Origin: Sphaerulina vaccinii
Lineage: Eukaryota; Ascomycota; Dothideomycetes; Mycosphaerellales; Mycosphaerellaceae
DNA: 64,000 nucleotides
Direction of reading: 5' to 3'
NCBI GenBank assembly: GCA_022570795.1
Contig: JAKUDP010000016.1
Coordinates: forward strand, 62,001-126,000
The notes beneath the pieces were generated by a model that was not told the origin of the DNA, searched no databases, and worked only from the letters and a program-made list of their open reading frames with translations. A program made the translations under genes and the position numbers. How positions within the stretch are numbered: the stretch's first letter is position 1; each line of letters begins with the position of its first letter. This document shows positions 10,237 to 20,389 of this stretch, in pieces.

Positions 10237-10310
10237 GAATCACAGCTCCCAGATCCATATGTACCTCAACAGGCAATATCAGAGCAAAAGGTAGAAATGG
10301 GAAGAGCAGA

Positions 10311-10461
10311 ACCAAAACAATCGCCCACGACGAGGGTTCGCGCCATCCATGACGCCGAGATAGCTCTGGACGTGTAAGTGCTTTCGAACTGGCACCAGTC
10401 AAGCATCAAGCAGAATTGACGACTTACTGACTTGACTATACTGCCGCACGATTGTTGAAAG
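10311..10461 (-). ncRNA. RNA family unit B7
   Basis: 3' block CCAAAACAATCGCC at 10312-10325. A long-range stem GTTCG 10336-10340 with CGAAC 10385-10389 closes the variable segment. Confidence 0.58.
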
Positions 10462-10531
10462 ATGCCAAGCTGGATGAGTATTTGTACCTCACACCAGCAA
10501 GAAAAGACAAAAAGACGAAGATGAGAAGCAA

Positions 10532-10697
10532 GACAAAAACAATAGACCGCGACTCAGGTTCGGCCCACAAGATGTCAAGTCCTGCAAGGCAATCACACGG
10601 CCTCGGTATACAGTCAATATGTGAGTTCGAACGTCAAGCGTCCATCAAAGTTAATGACTTATTGACTTGACTACATTGGCTGGATGATCGTTGCAAT
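10532..10697 (-). ncRNA. RNA family unit B8
   Basis: 3' block GACAAAAACAATAGACC at 10532-10548; core AATGACTTATTGACTTGAC near 10652-10670. No convincing stem found in the variable segment. Confidence 0.5.
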
Positions 10698-10763
10698 ATC
10701 GTAAATTCGAGATCTATACGAGTGCTGTATCGGCCCCGTGGAAACAAAAGACGAGCTGGCAAG

Positions 10764-10928
10764 GCAAAACGAAACCATCGTCCACAACCGAGTGACACTC
10801 CTCAAACAAGAAGGCGAAGGCTACTATAAGCCTCTTGGCTCCTTTGAGACGGGTATAAATGTCAAGCATCAGGCAGAAATGATGACTCACTGACTTGACT
10901 ATATCGCTCGCCGAGACGGTTGTTGGAA
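10764..10928 (-). ncRNA. RNA family unit B9
   Basis: 3' block GCAAAACGAAACCATCG at 10764-10780. Stems GAGTG 10790-10794 with CACTC 10796-10800 (a one-base loop as written, so it would open in reality), and AGGCT 10818-10822 with AGCCT 10829-10833. Confidence 0.57.
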
Positions 10929-11025
10929 GCTGCCAGATCCGGATCGCATAAATATCTTGCTTTCCTGCTGGCCAATAGCGCAAAAGAGAACATGATAATC
11001 TAAGAGAGGAAGCTGGACTTGAAAA

Positions 11026-11184
11026 GCAAAACAATCGTCTGCGACTGCGACTGTAACCCGAGCGCGCCATACACGATACCGAGAGTACTCTGAGCCCGTG
11101 AGTGGATTAGAACGGGTGTTAGTCGAGCATCAATCAGAATTGACGACTTATTGACTTGACTACATCGGCTGGACGACTGTTGAA
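11026..11184 (-). ncRNA. RNA family unit B10
   Basis: 3' block GCAAAACAATCG at 11026-11037. Stem-loop 1 is TCAAT-CAGA-ATTGA. A further stem pairs CCCGT 11095-11099 with ACGGG 11112-11116. Confidence 0.62.
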
Positions 11185-11260
11185 GGAGAAGGGCTTGAAG
11201 GAGTATATATCCCTTGCTTGCCCTCTGGTCAATTTAAGCAAAAGAAGTCGAGCTTGGAGA

Positions 11261-11418
11261 GCAAAACAATCGCCAGGGTCCTACGGCACCTTGCCGGGGT
11301 GGAAAGAGTTCAGACCAGTTCTCGGTCTTGAGACTACTCATAGCCGCCTATTGGGGTCAAGCATCAATCAGGATTGACGACTTACTGACTAGGCTACGAA
11401 GGCTGGACGATCATTGAG
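11261..11418 (-). ncRNA. RNA family unit B11
   Basis: 3' block GCAAAACAATCGCC at 11261-11274. Stem-loop 1 TCAAT-CAGG-ATTGA. Two stems in the variable segment: CGGCA 11284-11288 with TGCCG 11292-11296, and AGACC 11312-11316 with GGTCT 11324-11328. Confidence 0.64.
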
Positions 11419-11489
11419 ACGCTGGCGAGTAGAGTCGTATGTGAAGACTCACTGCTTACTCCTAATGCAAAATATCAAAACTGGGAGAA

Positions 11490-11645
11490 GCAAAACCAAT
11501 CGGCACAAGTTCGACAAGACTTGTACAGGAAGTAACTCGTAGGCTATTCCTAGCCTGCTGCGGCGATGCTCGCTAACTAGTCTGTCAAACATCGGCTATA
11601 CCGACGACTTACTGGCTAGGCCACGAAACTAGGCACGGTCGTTAA
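11490..11645 (-). ncRNA. RNA family unit B12
   Basis: 3' block GCAAAACCAATCG at 11490-11502. Stem-loop 1 TCGG-CTATA-CCGA. Stems ACAAGT 11505-11510 with ACTTGT 11519-11524, and AGGCT 11541-11545 with AGCCT 11552-11556. Confidence 0.64.
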
Positions 11646-11733
11646 GAGTTTAGTTAGCAGAATCGAATATGTTGCATATACCAGAAATTATGAGGGAGAG
11701 ACACTAGACAATAACAAAAGAAAGGCGCGAGAA

Positions 11734-11889
11734 GCAAAACAATCGGCAAAGGTCCACATCATAGACCAGCGGAGATTGCATCCAGGTCTCTTTCGACCTT
11801 CTTAGGCACTCCAAGATGACACCATTGTCAAGCATCAGCTATACCGACGACTTACTGACTACACCACGAAGCCTAGGTGACTGTTGAAG
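11734..11889 (-). ncRNA. RNA family unit B13
   Basis: 3' block GCAAAACAATCGG at 11734-11746. Stems GGTC 11751-11754 with GACC 11764-11767, and AGGTC 11784-11788 with GACCT 11795-11799. Same two-stem layout as B12 with different bases. Confidence 0.62.
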
Positions 11890-11961
11890 GTGGTGGCCTT
11901 GGTGATGGATTTGTAACTTCAACCTGGAAGTGTGTACAAAAGAGGAGAAATGATGTGAGAA

Positions 11962-12115
11962 GCAAAACGATCGACGCACTGCACCATGGGTGAACCGCAG
12001 AAGACTGCGGACGAGTGTCTTGGGTCAACACGAGCGATGTCTGCTGATACCATGTCCAAGCATCAGCTATGCCAACGACCTACCGACTACGCCAAGGAGC
12101 TGGACGATCGATGAG
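11962..12115 (-). ncRNA. RNA family unit B14
   Basis: 3' block GCAAAACGATCG at 11962-11973. A 6 bp stem with a tetraloop: CCGCAG 11995-12000, loop AAGA, CTGCGG 12005-12010. Confidence 0.6.
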
Positions 12116-12193
12116 AGCGTTGCCTCTAGGATTCAATGTGTACCCTATACCAGAAAGGCCGTGTACAAAAGACTAGAGTCCCGGGCAACAAGG

Positions 12194-12351
12194 AGCAAAA
12201 CAATCGAAACAGCCTCCTAGCGTTTGAGAGACGAGAGGTACTCTGCAGATCGTTGTGACCTGTACAGGCTCGTCTTACCGACATCTTTGTCAAGCATCAG
12301 CAATACTGACGACTTGCTGCTTGAGCCATTCAGGCTCGGACGACTGTTGAA
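12194..12351 (-). ncRNA. RNA family unit B15
   Basis: 3' block GCAAAACAATCG at 12194-12205. A 7 bp long-range stem AGACGAG 12229-12235 with CTCGTCT 12269-12275. The 5' leader block also forms GAGCC 12323-12327 with GGCTC 12333-12337 over the A-box position. Confidence 0.62.
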
Positions 12352-12436
12352 GACGCCAACGAACATGAAATGTATGAAGACTCACTGCTCATCTCGTGCG
12401 ACTACAAAAGGACCAGGTCGAAAGACTTTGTGAAGA

Positions 12437-12592
12437 TCAAAAACAATCGACTTTGCCTCTTGGGCAGGAACGACAAGTACACGCGCGACAAGGCCTTGAA
12501 CTTGTGAGCGTAGCGACTAAACTCGTTCTTGTCAAGCATCAGCTATGCTGAAGACTTACTGCTTGAGCTATTGAGACTGGGTCGATCGATGA
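12437..12592 (-). ncRNA. RNA family unit B16
   Basis: 3' block TCAAAAACAATCG at 12437-12449. Stems TGCC 12454-12457 with GGCA 12463-12466, and ACAAGT 12473-12478 with ACTTGT 12500-12505. Stem-loop 1 CAGC-TAT-GCTG. Confidence 0.6.
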
Positions 12593-12663
12593 GTGTGGAA
12601 GATCTGATTCCTAATATGGAGGTCACTACTTCGATCTCCTTGTAGCAAAAGAGGACAGGAGAA

Positions 12664-12819
12664 GCAAAAACAATCGTCCGTGTTCGTCTTAGGGATGTAT
12701 ATCGCTTCTTCCAAGTCGAGAGCAGACTTGGTCTTTGAAGGTGATATGCCATCATGTTCAAGCATCAGCGCTACTGACGACTTACTAGTTGAGCCATTGA
12801 GGCTAGGACGATTGTTGAA
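12664..12819 (-). ncRNA. RNA family unit B17
   Basis: 3' block GCAAAAACAATCG at 12664-12676. A perfect 7 bp stem CCAAGTC 12711-12717 with GACTTGG 12725-12731. The leader block keeps AGCC..GGCT pairing as in B15. Confidence 0.63.
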
Positions 12820-12955
12820 AATAGCGTTGGCAACGTCGAATATGTACCTCCAATACACATTCAAGCCTAGCACAAGATTACAAAGACCATCAAGCCCGAC
12901 CTTGACGACAAAAAGATCTCTCGCAGTCTACAAGACTCACGACTCCTGACCAAAA

Positions 12956-13496
12956 GCAAAACCAACGCCCTAAACCAACGGAGACAACTCTCAACCACAT
13001 CTAACATAAGTTTCTCTGTTGCTCGAGTTGTAGAGCGTTCACTCAAACGTGAGATCTAGGCAACGGCATCCTGACTCAGAGTGCTTGTTGAACTAGTCGT
13101 AACTTGGTCGGTCGTGAACTAGTCGGTCGTGAACCGGTCTGGTCACGTCATCGTCGCCAAATTGGTCAGTTTGGTCAAGCAAGTTAGATCGGACTAGTCG
13201 AATATTAACGACCATTAAGACCAGATTAAGAAAGTTCCTACCTAGGGATCGGCGGAAGAGTCGAGTTTTAGGCCTAATCTTGGGCAAAATAGGTCTGTTT
13301 CGAAGCGAAAAGTTGTCGAAAAGATCGTACCTAGTGACCACTAAGGACCCACTTTATTAATAGTCGACTAAGGTCGTTAATGGTCAGGCCTTCTAGCAAC
13401 AACTAGTCGGTTTGGTCACGACCTCCAGACCATGACCGACTAGTTCACTAAGTGCTCTGTCCTGACTTGACTTTTAGGCCGGACGACTGTTGCAGA
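12956..13496 (-). ncRNA. RNA family unit B18, split by a TIR element
   Basis: 3' block GCAAAACCAACGCC at 12956-12969; stems ACAACT 12984-12989 with AGTTGT 13026-13031 and CTCA 13042-13045 with TGAG 13050-13053. The 5' portion (CTGACTTGACTTTTAGGCC, to about 13496) resumes only after a 365 bp insertion. Without the insertion and one copy of the 6 bp target duplication, the unit would be about 170 bp, the normal size. Confidence 0.6.
13086..13450. mobile_element. 365 bp TIR element (MITE-like) inside unit B18
   Basis: The ends are inverted: left TGTTGAACTAGTCG, right end reverse complement TAGTGAACTAGTCGG (two mismatches over the first 14). Flanks carry a direct duplication AGTGCT at 13080-13085 and 13451-13456. 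A second sub-terminal copy of GTGAACTAGTCGGTCGTG follows at about 13114-13131 and pairs with the right end. The interior is AT-richer than its surroundings and repeats TTAACGACC-like motifs in both orientations. No transposase frame is present, so it would be non-autonomous. Confidence 0.68.
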
Positions 13497-13735
13497 TAGT
13501 GGAAGTCTAAGTAGATATAAGTATCCTCCGGCAAGACGACAGCTCGGAAGAAGACTAAAGCATTCACGTTGAAGATTAGGTGCGCAAACTCGAGGAAATC
13601 TCTAAGGACTACTCGATCGCCATGCTGCTAATATTCCCCTCGTTACACTTCACTGGATACTCAAGACTTAGCGGGAAGCGGAGCCTCGTCCTCATCATCA
13701 TCATCTGGAAAGAACTTCCGCCCCCACTTTGGAAA

Positions 13736-14959
13736 TCACTCTCTCACAGCTCGTTTAACAGCCCGCAAGCATTCATTCTTATCATAAACCTCAAGATTGT
13801 TCGGCCATCCATGCTCCCTATACACAGCTTGAACAGTTGGACAGATTTTCATCCCACGCCGCTCTTCTGTTACCGCGTGGAGCATTCAATACTTCTCTAT
13901 CGTTGATGGGGTAGAACCATAGCTCTTTGAACATGTACTTCATGCCTTCGAAGAACACTGGGATGGGCCAAGCTTTGCCTTCCTCACGCCATTCGACTTC
14001 GTTCTTGGGGAAGTAGTCGCCAGGCCACTCTTGAATAGGCTATGAATATATTGTTAGTCATGGTCATGTTGTTGATATTTCAGATCCTGTTGGACTTACT
14101 GTATAAGGTGATTTCCAGAGTCCGCTCGGGCAGCCATCGGCCCAGTATACAAGTCCAAGAGCTGTATCGAGTAGGAAATGATCCTGGCCAATTCGATTAC
14201 AGCAAAGACCGATGACGGAAGAAGGTACATCCTGCCACCCATGGTACCCCTCTGTCGCGATTCTCTCACCTTCGCCATCATGCCCACTAAGGCTTTTGAA
14301 GCCTCACTGGGCCGCGTCTGCCCAATTTTCAAAGTATATATCCCCAGCGACCTGTATACTGATCTCTCCAATGCCGTCTTTGCTTGGATATGGTATATGA
14401 CGCAGCAGCTCAATGACTTCATCTGTTTTGCCTACAGGCTGCATACTTTCCTTTGTGATCTGCGGCCAACCTCCCTATAGATGATCAGCATGGTGGATGA
14501 TATCTGCATAAGGGCATTCCCACCTCGGGGGGATAGTTAACACAGGTCTCGTCCAAGTACATGTCGTTTAGGAACTGCCAGTAGCCGCGGATAGCTGTCA
14601 CAGCCACTTCATGAGAATAAGTGATCCCGCCGGTATATTCCATGATGACGCAGAGAGAACCTTCATCACTTTCATCGGATAGCCTTGCACCTTCGTCACT
14701 TGCATCGAATAGGATTGGGTCTTCAAGTGACGACATTGTTGTTGTCGTTCTTGTGGTCGAGCGCAGTAAGATGGCCTTTCTGAGAAGGATTGTGATACTT
14801 GAAGTCGAAGCCGCCAAGGACGCCGTGATTCTGCCAACTCTGCCAGCATGCCAAGTCATCTCTGGAAGTCTTGAGTGTCCGGTAAAGCGTGACGACAGCC
14901 GCTTGTAGTCCTGTGCATGTTCGAATCACTTCAAGATTTGTGAGGTCGCGCAAATGCAC
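13736..14959 (-). pseudogene. Broken conserved fungal gene of unknown function
   Basis: Coding-like stretches on the minus strand lie in several frames. N-terminal part (14959 down): LEVIRTCTGLQAAVVTLYRT, then a frame change near 14735-14720 to MSSLEDPILFDASDEGARLS. A plausible intron (donor after CCCCGAG, acceptor CTATAG, about 14474-14527) leads into GWPQITKESMQPVGKTDEVI, and an in-frame TGA follows DAAQ near 14310. Reading resumes with GYHGWQDVPSSVIGL, then EWPGDYFPKNEVEWREEGKA. After another frame change comes the C-terminus VYREHGWPNNLEVYDKNECL, stopping at 13736. Some breaks could be introns, but the in-frame TGA argues for decay. A shorter relic lies at 24.58-24.85 kb. Confidence 0.5.
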
Positions 14960-15562
14960 TCATCAAGATTGGCCTGCTAATGGACGTAACTGTAGCGAAG
15001 TGGCGGGTGTCGAGTGGCGACGAGGGATATAGTGAGCTGGTCAGATCGAAGTGACTCTGGAAAGCTTGAGTAGGACACTTCTCGTTCATTCTTCTTCGTC
15101 CAATTCTAGAGTGAGACTATACTTGTTCTGATGAGCTGGCTTCAATCACTATGCATCGTTTCCAGGGTTACGATTCCAGATTGAGGAAAGTGGTTATTGT
15201 CGCCTCTCCGCTCTCCAACATCGTCTAGGCTGCTCGGAGCGGAGCCGTATCGCCAAGAGATTCAATCTTGCGGATGGAGAGTGACTACAAGTGTCAGGCC
15301 CTACGCTCGAGAGCTCTCTTGTTGTTGCTACAATACACGCAGTTGAGAGCAGAGTCAGCGTCTGCCAGCATTCCTAATCTTCCTCGAGCCTTGAAAGTCG
15401 TGTAGTCGCAGATTCGGAAGCTGCGGTCCAAGTGTGACATCATGATTTCGAGTCGGAATGGCAGTTGTGATCGGATACTTGTAAATGTATGAGATGTAAG
15501 GAAAGAAGTCTGCTGCCGCAATTCTTGGTGTGTTGGACTCACCTTGCACTTTCTGATCCAAC
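14960..15562. other. Intergenic region upstream of the SDR gene
   Basis: About 600 bp between the divergent broken gene and the SDR gene. Short open frames only; it should hold both promoters. I recognise no motif. Confidence 0.3.
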
Positions 15563-16578
15563 ATGACAAAACAAACAGACCAAACCATGCACACCAAGCC
15601 ATTTCAGTACAAAAAGGTACTCGTGATCGGCGCCACATCTGGAATAGGATGGGCAATGGCGAAGAAGTTCCTGGACGTGGGAAGTTCAGTGATCGCAGTA
15701 GGACGCCGGGAAGCCAAACTCGAAGAGTTCAAGAAGCAATACGCGAGAGAAGGGAACCTCGAAGATGGCACGAATTGCGATACAGCCGTTTTCGACATCA
15801 CCCAACTGAACCTCATTCCGGATTTCGTGAAAATCGTCTCGGATAAGCACCCTGATCTGGATTGCGTCTTCCTGAACTCTGGCATGCAGCGACATCTGAA
15901 CTGGCGGGAGCCCGAGAATGTCGACCTTGATCTGCTGAACACAGAATTCACGACCAATTACCTCTCTTACATGCACTTGACTAAGGCATTGCTACCGATT
16001 CTCCAGAAGAACTCTTCCCGGGAAGCTGCTCTCATATATGTGACCTCTGGCCTTGCTCTTACACCGATCATCTCCTGTCCAAACTACTGCGCAACCAAGG
16101 CGGCCCTCCATCACATGGTGCTCATGCTGAGATTGCAGCTCAAGGAGATTGAGTCCAATGTCAAGATCATCGAGATCCTCCCGCCAGCAGTGCAGACTGA
16201 GCTACATGATGACAAGCACCAGCCAGAGTTTAAGGGCAAAGGCCGCGAGCTCGGTATGCCGCTGGACGAGTTTGTGAGCGAAGCTTACGATGGACTCACT
16301 GCTGGAAAGGAGCAGATTCCTGTCCAGATGACCAAGAAGAACTTCGATACCTGGGAGCAGGAAAGGCAGAAGAATGTGAGTACCTCCCTCCCTCTCTCCG
16401 ACTCGTCACAATCCGTGGCACCAGGCAGTCATTGCGACCAGTCGTGTTATCGCGTTCGTGTTTCAGAGAACGCTCGCGCGGACGTTTCTCATGTCGCGCA
16501 TTCTTGTGATACCACTTGCTGACTGCCGCGCAGATGATGGGCATGTACGAACAGATGAGGTCGCAGGATGCGCAGTGA
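15563..16578 (+). CDS. Short-chain dehydrogenase/reductase (two exons)
   Basis: Classical SDR with Rossmann fold. The cofactor motif GATSGIG lies near residues 23-29 after the beta-strand KKVLVIGA, and VGRREAKLEE follows, where the Arg suggests NADP(H) preference. The NxG-type motif is LNSGMQ. The catalytic Ser is in YVTSGLAL and the YxxxK motif is YCATK. Exon 1 is 15563-16375 and exon 2 16534-16578. The intron of 158 nt has donor GTGAGT, a TGCTGAC branch site near 16517 and acceptor CGCAG. Splicing gives 285 aa ending MYEQMRSQDAQ; without it the frame runs into unrelated sequence. The alternative start at MHTKPF (27 nt downstream) is equally possible. It resembles DltE-like or serine 3-dehydrogenase-like SDRs. 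Substrate unknown. Confidence 0.85.
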
Positions 16579-17885
16579 ACCCAACCACCCACGCTACGAG
16601 TTCAGATCGAGTAACGGACAGTGAATGTTTCTCACGGTGCCACGCTACCGTGGAAATAAACCAGATGCCGACATTCGTAGTACATGGTACAAGTCCAGGC
16701 CACCGGAAATATATAACCCAGAAATCATCGCCAAGTCTCAATTGGCCGCGGGCAAGTGGAGCTCTCACAGCTCCAAATAGTATCAGCTCGTGCTCGTGGG
16801 CTACTCTTGCACCGCCACAGTTGGTATTGTCTTACCCCATCGTTGTGCGCGGCCTCGAGCGGCGCAAGAAATGTTAGGTAAAGTGATTGGTCCAGAAGAA
16901 CGAGAGATATACTTGCATTAGCCTAAGGACGGCCCTGCGTTGCTCGGCAAGGCGGCGGCAGGGTTCTGCGGAGAGAGTTTGCGGAACAGCTGTGAGATGT
17001 CTTCATACCAAGAGACGACGTAGGGTGATGTAGGAAGCCGTAGTCGCGTGCTGCTGGTAGAACAGCTTGTACGCAACGCTGCAGCTGAAATGATACACCC
17101 GCAGCAACGACTTCAGCTGCAACAGAGATGACGAGGATCTAATCAGTCTTCGGTTCCTGCAGACGAAAGAGTGGGTAGGCGACCCGCCTTATGCCCGCCC
17201 TAATCGCGCTTGGGTGGGCGATTGGCGTTTTCGACGTGTGGCTTCTGGAAGCTCTTTGCGATACCAATGAGATACTCGACAAACCGCTGACCGTCGAGTG
17301 AACTGCTGTTCGTGCCTATAAAGTGCGTGCGTATCATCCCAGCAACGTGGATCGATAAGATGGAGCAAGGCGGCGAAACGTGCAACAAAGAGCCCTGTCG
17401 GTTCATGAAAGAAATTCGCGCAGCATCGGATAGCAGCACTCTTCGTAGACAGACTGAAAAGCAATTGTGCATTTCGGTTGCGATTGCGATTGTGACGCGG
17501 TGTGCTTTGCTTGTGACAACAGCACATCTCCTCGTTGTTGTCCTATCCACGTCCAGATCTAGAACACCACAGACGATCGTCCCTTGAGCCGTGACAGTTT
17601 CCGCGGCCGACAGAAGAACCTCCACCTTGTGAGGCTTGTGAAGTTCAAAGAAACAGAGAGTCGAGGGCGATAACCGGCGGAAGTGACCAGGGTTGCACAG
17701 ACTCTATTTTGGTGGCTTTCGGCACAGCTAAAGAAGACTCCCAATCCCACCCTTCACTGGAATTGACTGCTTCACCTTCGACTTTACAGTCACAAATCTC
17801 ACTTCCTGAGCTTTGCTCTTATAACAACAAACATCAGTAACACCAGCAGATTCTACTGAATCTGCACATCAGAGCCACAGTCATC
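16579..17885. other. 1.3 kb intergenic region before glutamine synthetase
   Basis: No conserved protein or RNA seen. Short open frames on both strands lack domains. The last 100 bp are CT/CA-rich with CTCTTATAACAACA near 17815-17829 and probably form the core promoter and 5' UTR of the glutamine synthetase gene. Confidence 0.35.
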
Positions 17886-19586
17886 ATGGTAAGCTCGGAA
17901 CAGCACTGCGGACTCGAACTTGGACAGCTTGCTAATCTGCTCTATCTAGGCCGAATCCAAGATCGTTTCCAACACGGCGACGGTGAGCTCTCTCTGTGCT
18001 CAGCACTCATACGTGGTGCCTCGATCTGACAGAGAACAGCTCGAAAAGTACAACAAGCTCACCCAGCACGACAAAGTCATCGCCGAGTACGTCTGGATTG
18101 ATGCCAGCGGTGGTGTTCGCTCCAAGTGCACGGTGAGTCACCTACCACAAAATCCGAGAACTGGCGGAGGAGAGGCTACCAGGTCTCGTGTTTGAGTTCC
18201 TGAGTTGTCCGTCTGAGAGGAGACATTTCAATGCCATGCCCGCTGCGCCGTGGCTTGCAGGTGCCCGCGTTCGGCGTACCTCGGACGCTAGAAGCTCAGG
18301 CACTCTGTTGCGTCTGGCGCGGCACATGTCACACGACGTCTACAAACACTTTGGAAAGAAGCCGAGAAGATCATGGAATGGTTCGGGACTAAGCTGATTT
18401 GGCCCGTTTGCAGACCCTCGACAAGAAGAAGGACCTCTCAAAGTGGGACTTCAACAAAGCTCCAATCGATCAGAGCGAGGAGGCGATCAAGTCTCTGAAG
18501 GAGTGGAACTTCGACGGATCTTCCACTGCTCAGGCACCAGGCGACAACTCCGATGTCTACCTCCGACCTGTCGCTGCATACGCCGATCCGTTCCGCGGTG
18601 GTGACAACTTCATCGTTCTCGCCGAGACCTGGATGTCAGATGGCAAGCCAAACGCCTTCAACTTCCGCCACGATGCGGCCGTTGTCATGAAGGCCCACGA
18701 GAAGCACGAGTTCTGGTTCGGTCTTGAGCAGGAGTACACTCTCCTCGACTTCGAGGGTTGGCCATACGGCTGGCCAAAGGGAGGTTTCCCAGCTCCACAA
18801 GGCCCATACTACTGTGGTGTCGGAACTGGCAAGGTCTTCTGCCGTGACATTGTCGAGGCTCACTACAAGGCCTGCCTTTACGCTGGTATCAACATCTCTG
18901 GTACCAACGCCGAGGTCATGCCAGCCCAGTGGGAGTACCAGGTCGGCCCATGCACAGGCATTGATCGTGAGTAATCACTTCTAATCAGCTTTCTGAAGCT
19001 CAGCTAACACTTTTTCAGTTGGTGACCAGCTCTGGATGTCCCGTTTCATGCTCCACCGTGTCGCCGAAGACTTCGGCGTCAAAATCACCTTCGCACCAAA
19101 GCCAATTCCCGGTGACTGGAACGGTGCCGGTCTCCACACCAACGTTTCGACCAAGGAGATGCGTGAAGATGGTGGCATGAAGGCTATCGAGGCTGCCATG
19201 GAGAAGTTGGCTACTCGCCACAAGGAGCACATGAAGGTGTACGGTGAGGGCAACGAGGCCCGCATGACTGGTGCACACGAGACTGCTTCATACGACAAGT
19301 TCACTTGGGGCATCGCCAACCGTGGTTCCTCAGTGCGTGTCAACCGCGCTTGCGCCGAGGAGGGCAAGGGCTACTTCGAGGACCGTCGTCCTGCCTCAAA
19401 TGGAGACCCATATCAGATTACTGGTCTTATAGTAGAGACCGTGAGTACACACCAATCTTCAGAAGAGAAGAACTCAAGCTAACACGATACCAGATTTGTG
19501 GTAAGGTCGAGGGTGCAGACGTGTATAAGAGCGCATCGCAACCTGCTGAGGAGCTCGACACCGTCGTCCCAATTTCGAAGCCTTAG
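17886..19586 (+). CDS. GLN1: Glutamine synthetase (six exons, first exon is only ATG)
   Basis: Catalyses ATP-dependent condensation of ammonia with glutamate in the cytosol. Exons: 17886-17888, 17950-17982, 18040-18132, 18414-18966, 19019-19440, 19494-19586; all introns have GT..AG ends. Together they encode 398 aa starting MAESKIVSNTATLEKYNKLT. Family motifs in order: EYVWIDASGG, the beta-grasp WNFDGSST, the catalytic GLEQEYTLLD, the ATP/glutamate site PGDWNGAGLHTNVS and NRGSSVRVNR near the C-terminus. The length is a little above the usual 350-380 aa. Exon 1 contributes only the start codon, and exon 2 only 11 codons. No in-frame ATG close to the exon 2 or 3 starts offers an alternative start. 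Confidence 0.93.
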
Positions 19587-20389
19587 ACGATTTGCGACAC
19601 GAGAACAACGACTATCACCCAGACCTACTCGACACGACCACATCCGACATGTTTTGCCGTACCACGAATACTACAAGATGATATCCCCTTCTCGGTACGG
19701 CGGGACGGACACTACCACTGTACTACTGGCGGCTTTGAAGATGCCGCAATGGCGTTGGACAGGCACAGAGGTGCTTTACTACCTTGCTTTAGCTTTCAGA
19801 TAGGCTAGAGAATGACACAATGAGCGATTTCAGAAATGACTTGTTGCTTGCTTTCTCATCAATTTCATGTTTGCTGTGATTGGGTCGAAGTCTTTCATGT
19901 GATTTCGTGTTTGTGATCGGCGTGTGAGCTCCACTTCCGCTTCCTTCACCTTCAACTTTCTAGACCCTACATCGATGACCACCCCGGCGAATTTGAACGT
20001 TGCCAACTTCCCCAGCAAGCGGGACCGACTACGACAACGGAGGTGAAGCTGTAGTAGCATCACAGGAAGACCTGAGATCAGAGAGGACCCCTCGTTCAAT
20101 CTCTCATTGGCAGAGCTCTACGCGAACTACAGCACACCAAGCAGTCGGAAGCAGAGACAGTGCATGTCAGCAATCTTCATCCTCCTTGGAGCCTAGCACC
20201 ACCTTCCTCTCACCGAACGAGATTGCTTTAGTGGTACCTGCCGAAAGTGAACCAGTTGAAAGCACTTGCCAATGCGCAACCGAACAGCTTCCACCTGTTC
20301 CTGTTCCTTTCCTCTTCACGACTCCACGAACATGATAATATAACTTCGAAACATAACGCGCTTGTCACGCGCATATACACCTCGTCACA
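19587..20389. other. Intergenic region between glutamine synthetase and MED1
   Basis: About 800 bp. A short plus-strand open frame at 20000-20335 has no domain and low-complexity Ser/Thr content. Likely holds the 3' UTR of the upstream gene and the MED1 promoter. Confidence 0.3.

Larger units (their letters stand above)
6457..13496 (-). repeat. Cluster B: eighteen reverse units flanking OPY2
   Basis: Units B1-B4 lie left of OPY2 and B5-B18 right of it, all reading leftward. Compared with A and D, the A-box block here is changed to a CGATATAGTCAAGTCAG-type sequence, in which TAGTCAAGTC still fits the loose A-box consensus; CAGTAAGTCGTC is the best conserved block. Pitch is about 155-270 bp, tightening to about 235 bp in B12-B17. 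The conserved 3' block appears on the plus strand as GCAAAACAATCGCC. Confidence 0.8.

Noticed and set aside
1461..13496. Units as tRNA-derived SINEs
   Set aside because: No B-box, no A-rich or simple-repeat tail, no target duplications; tandem arrangement with regular pitch in fixed orientation instead of scattered insertion.
1461..13496. CRISPR array
   Set aside because: Eukaryotic context, repeat unit too long and imperfect, no cas genes.
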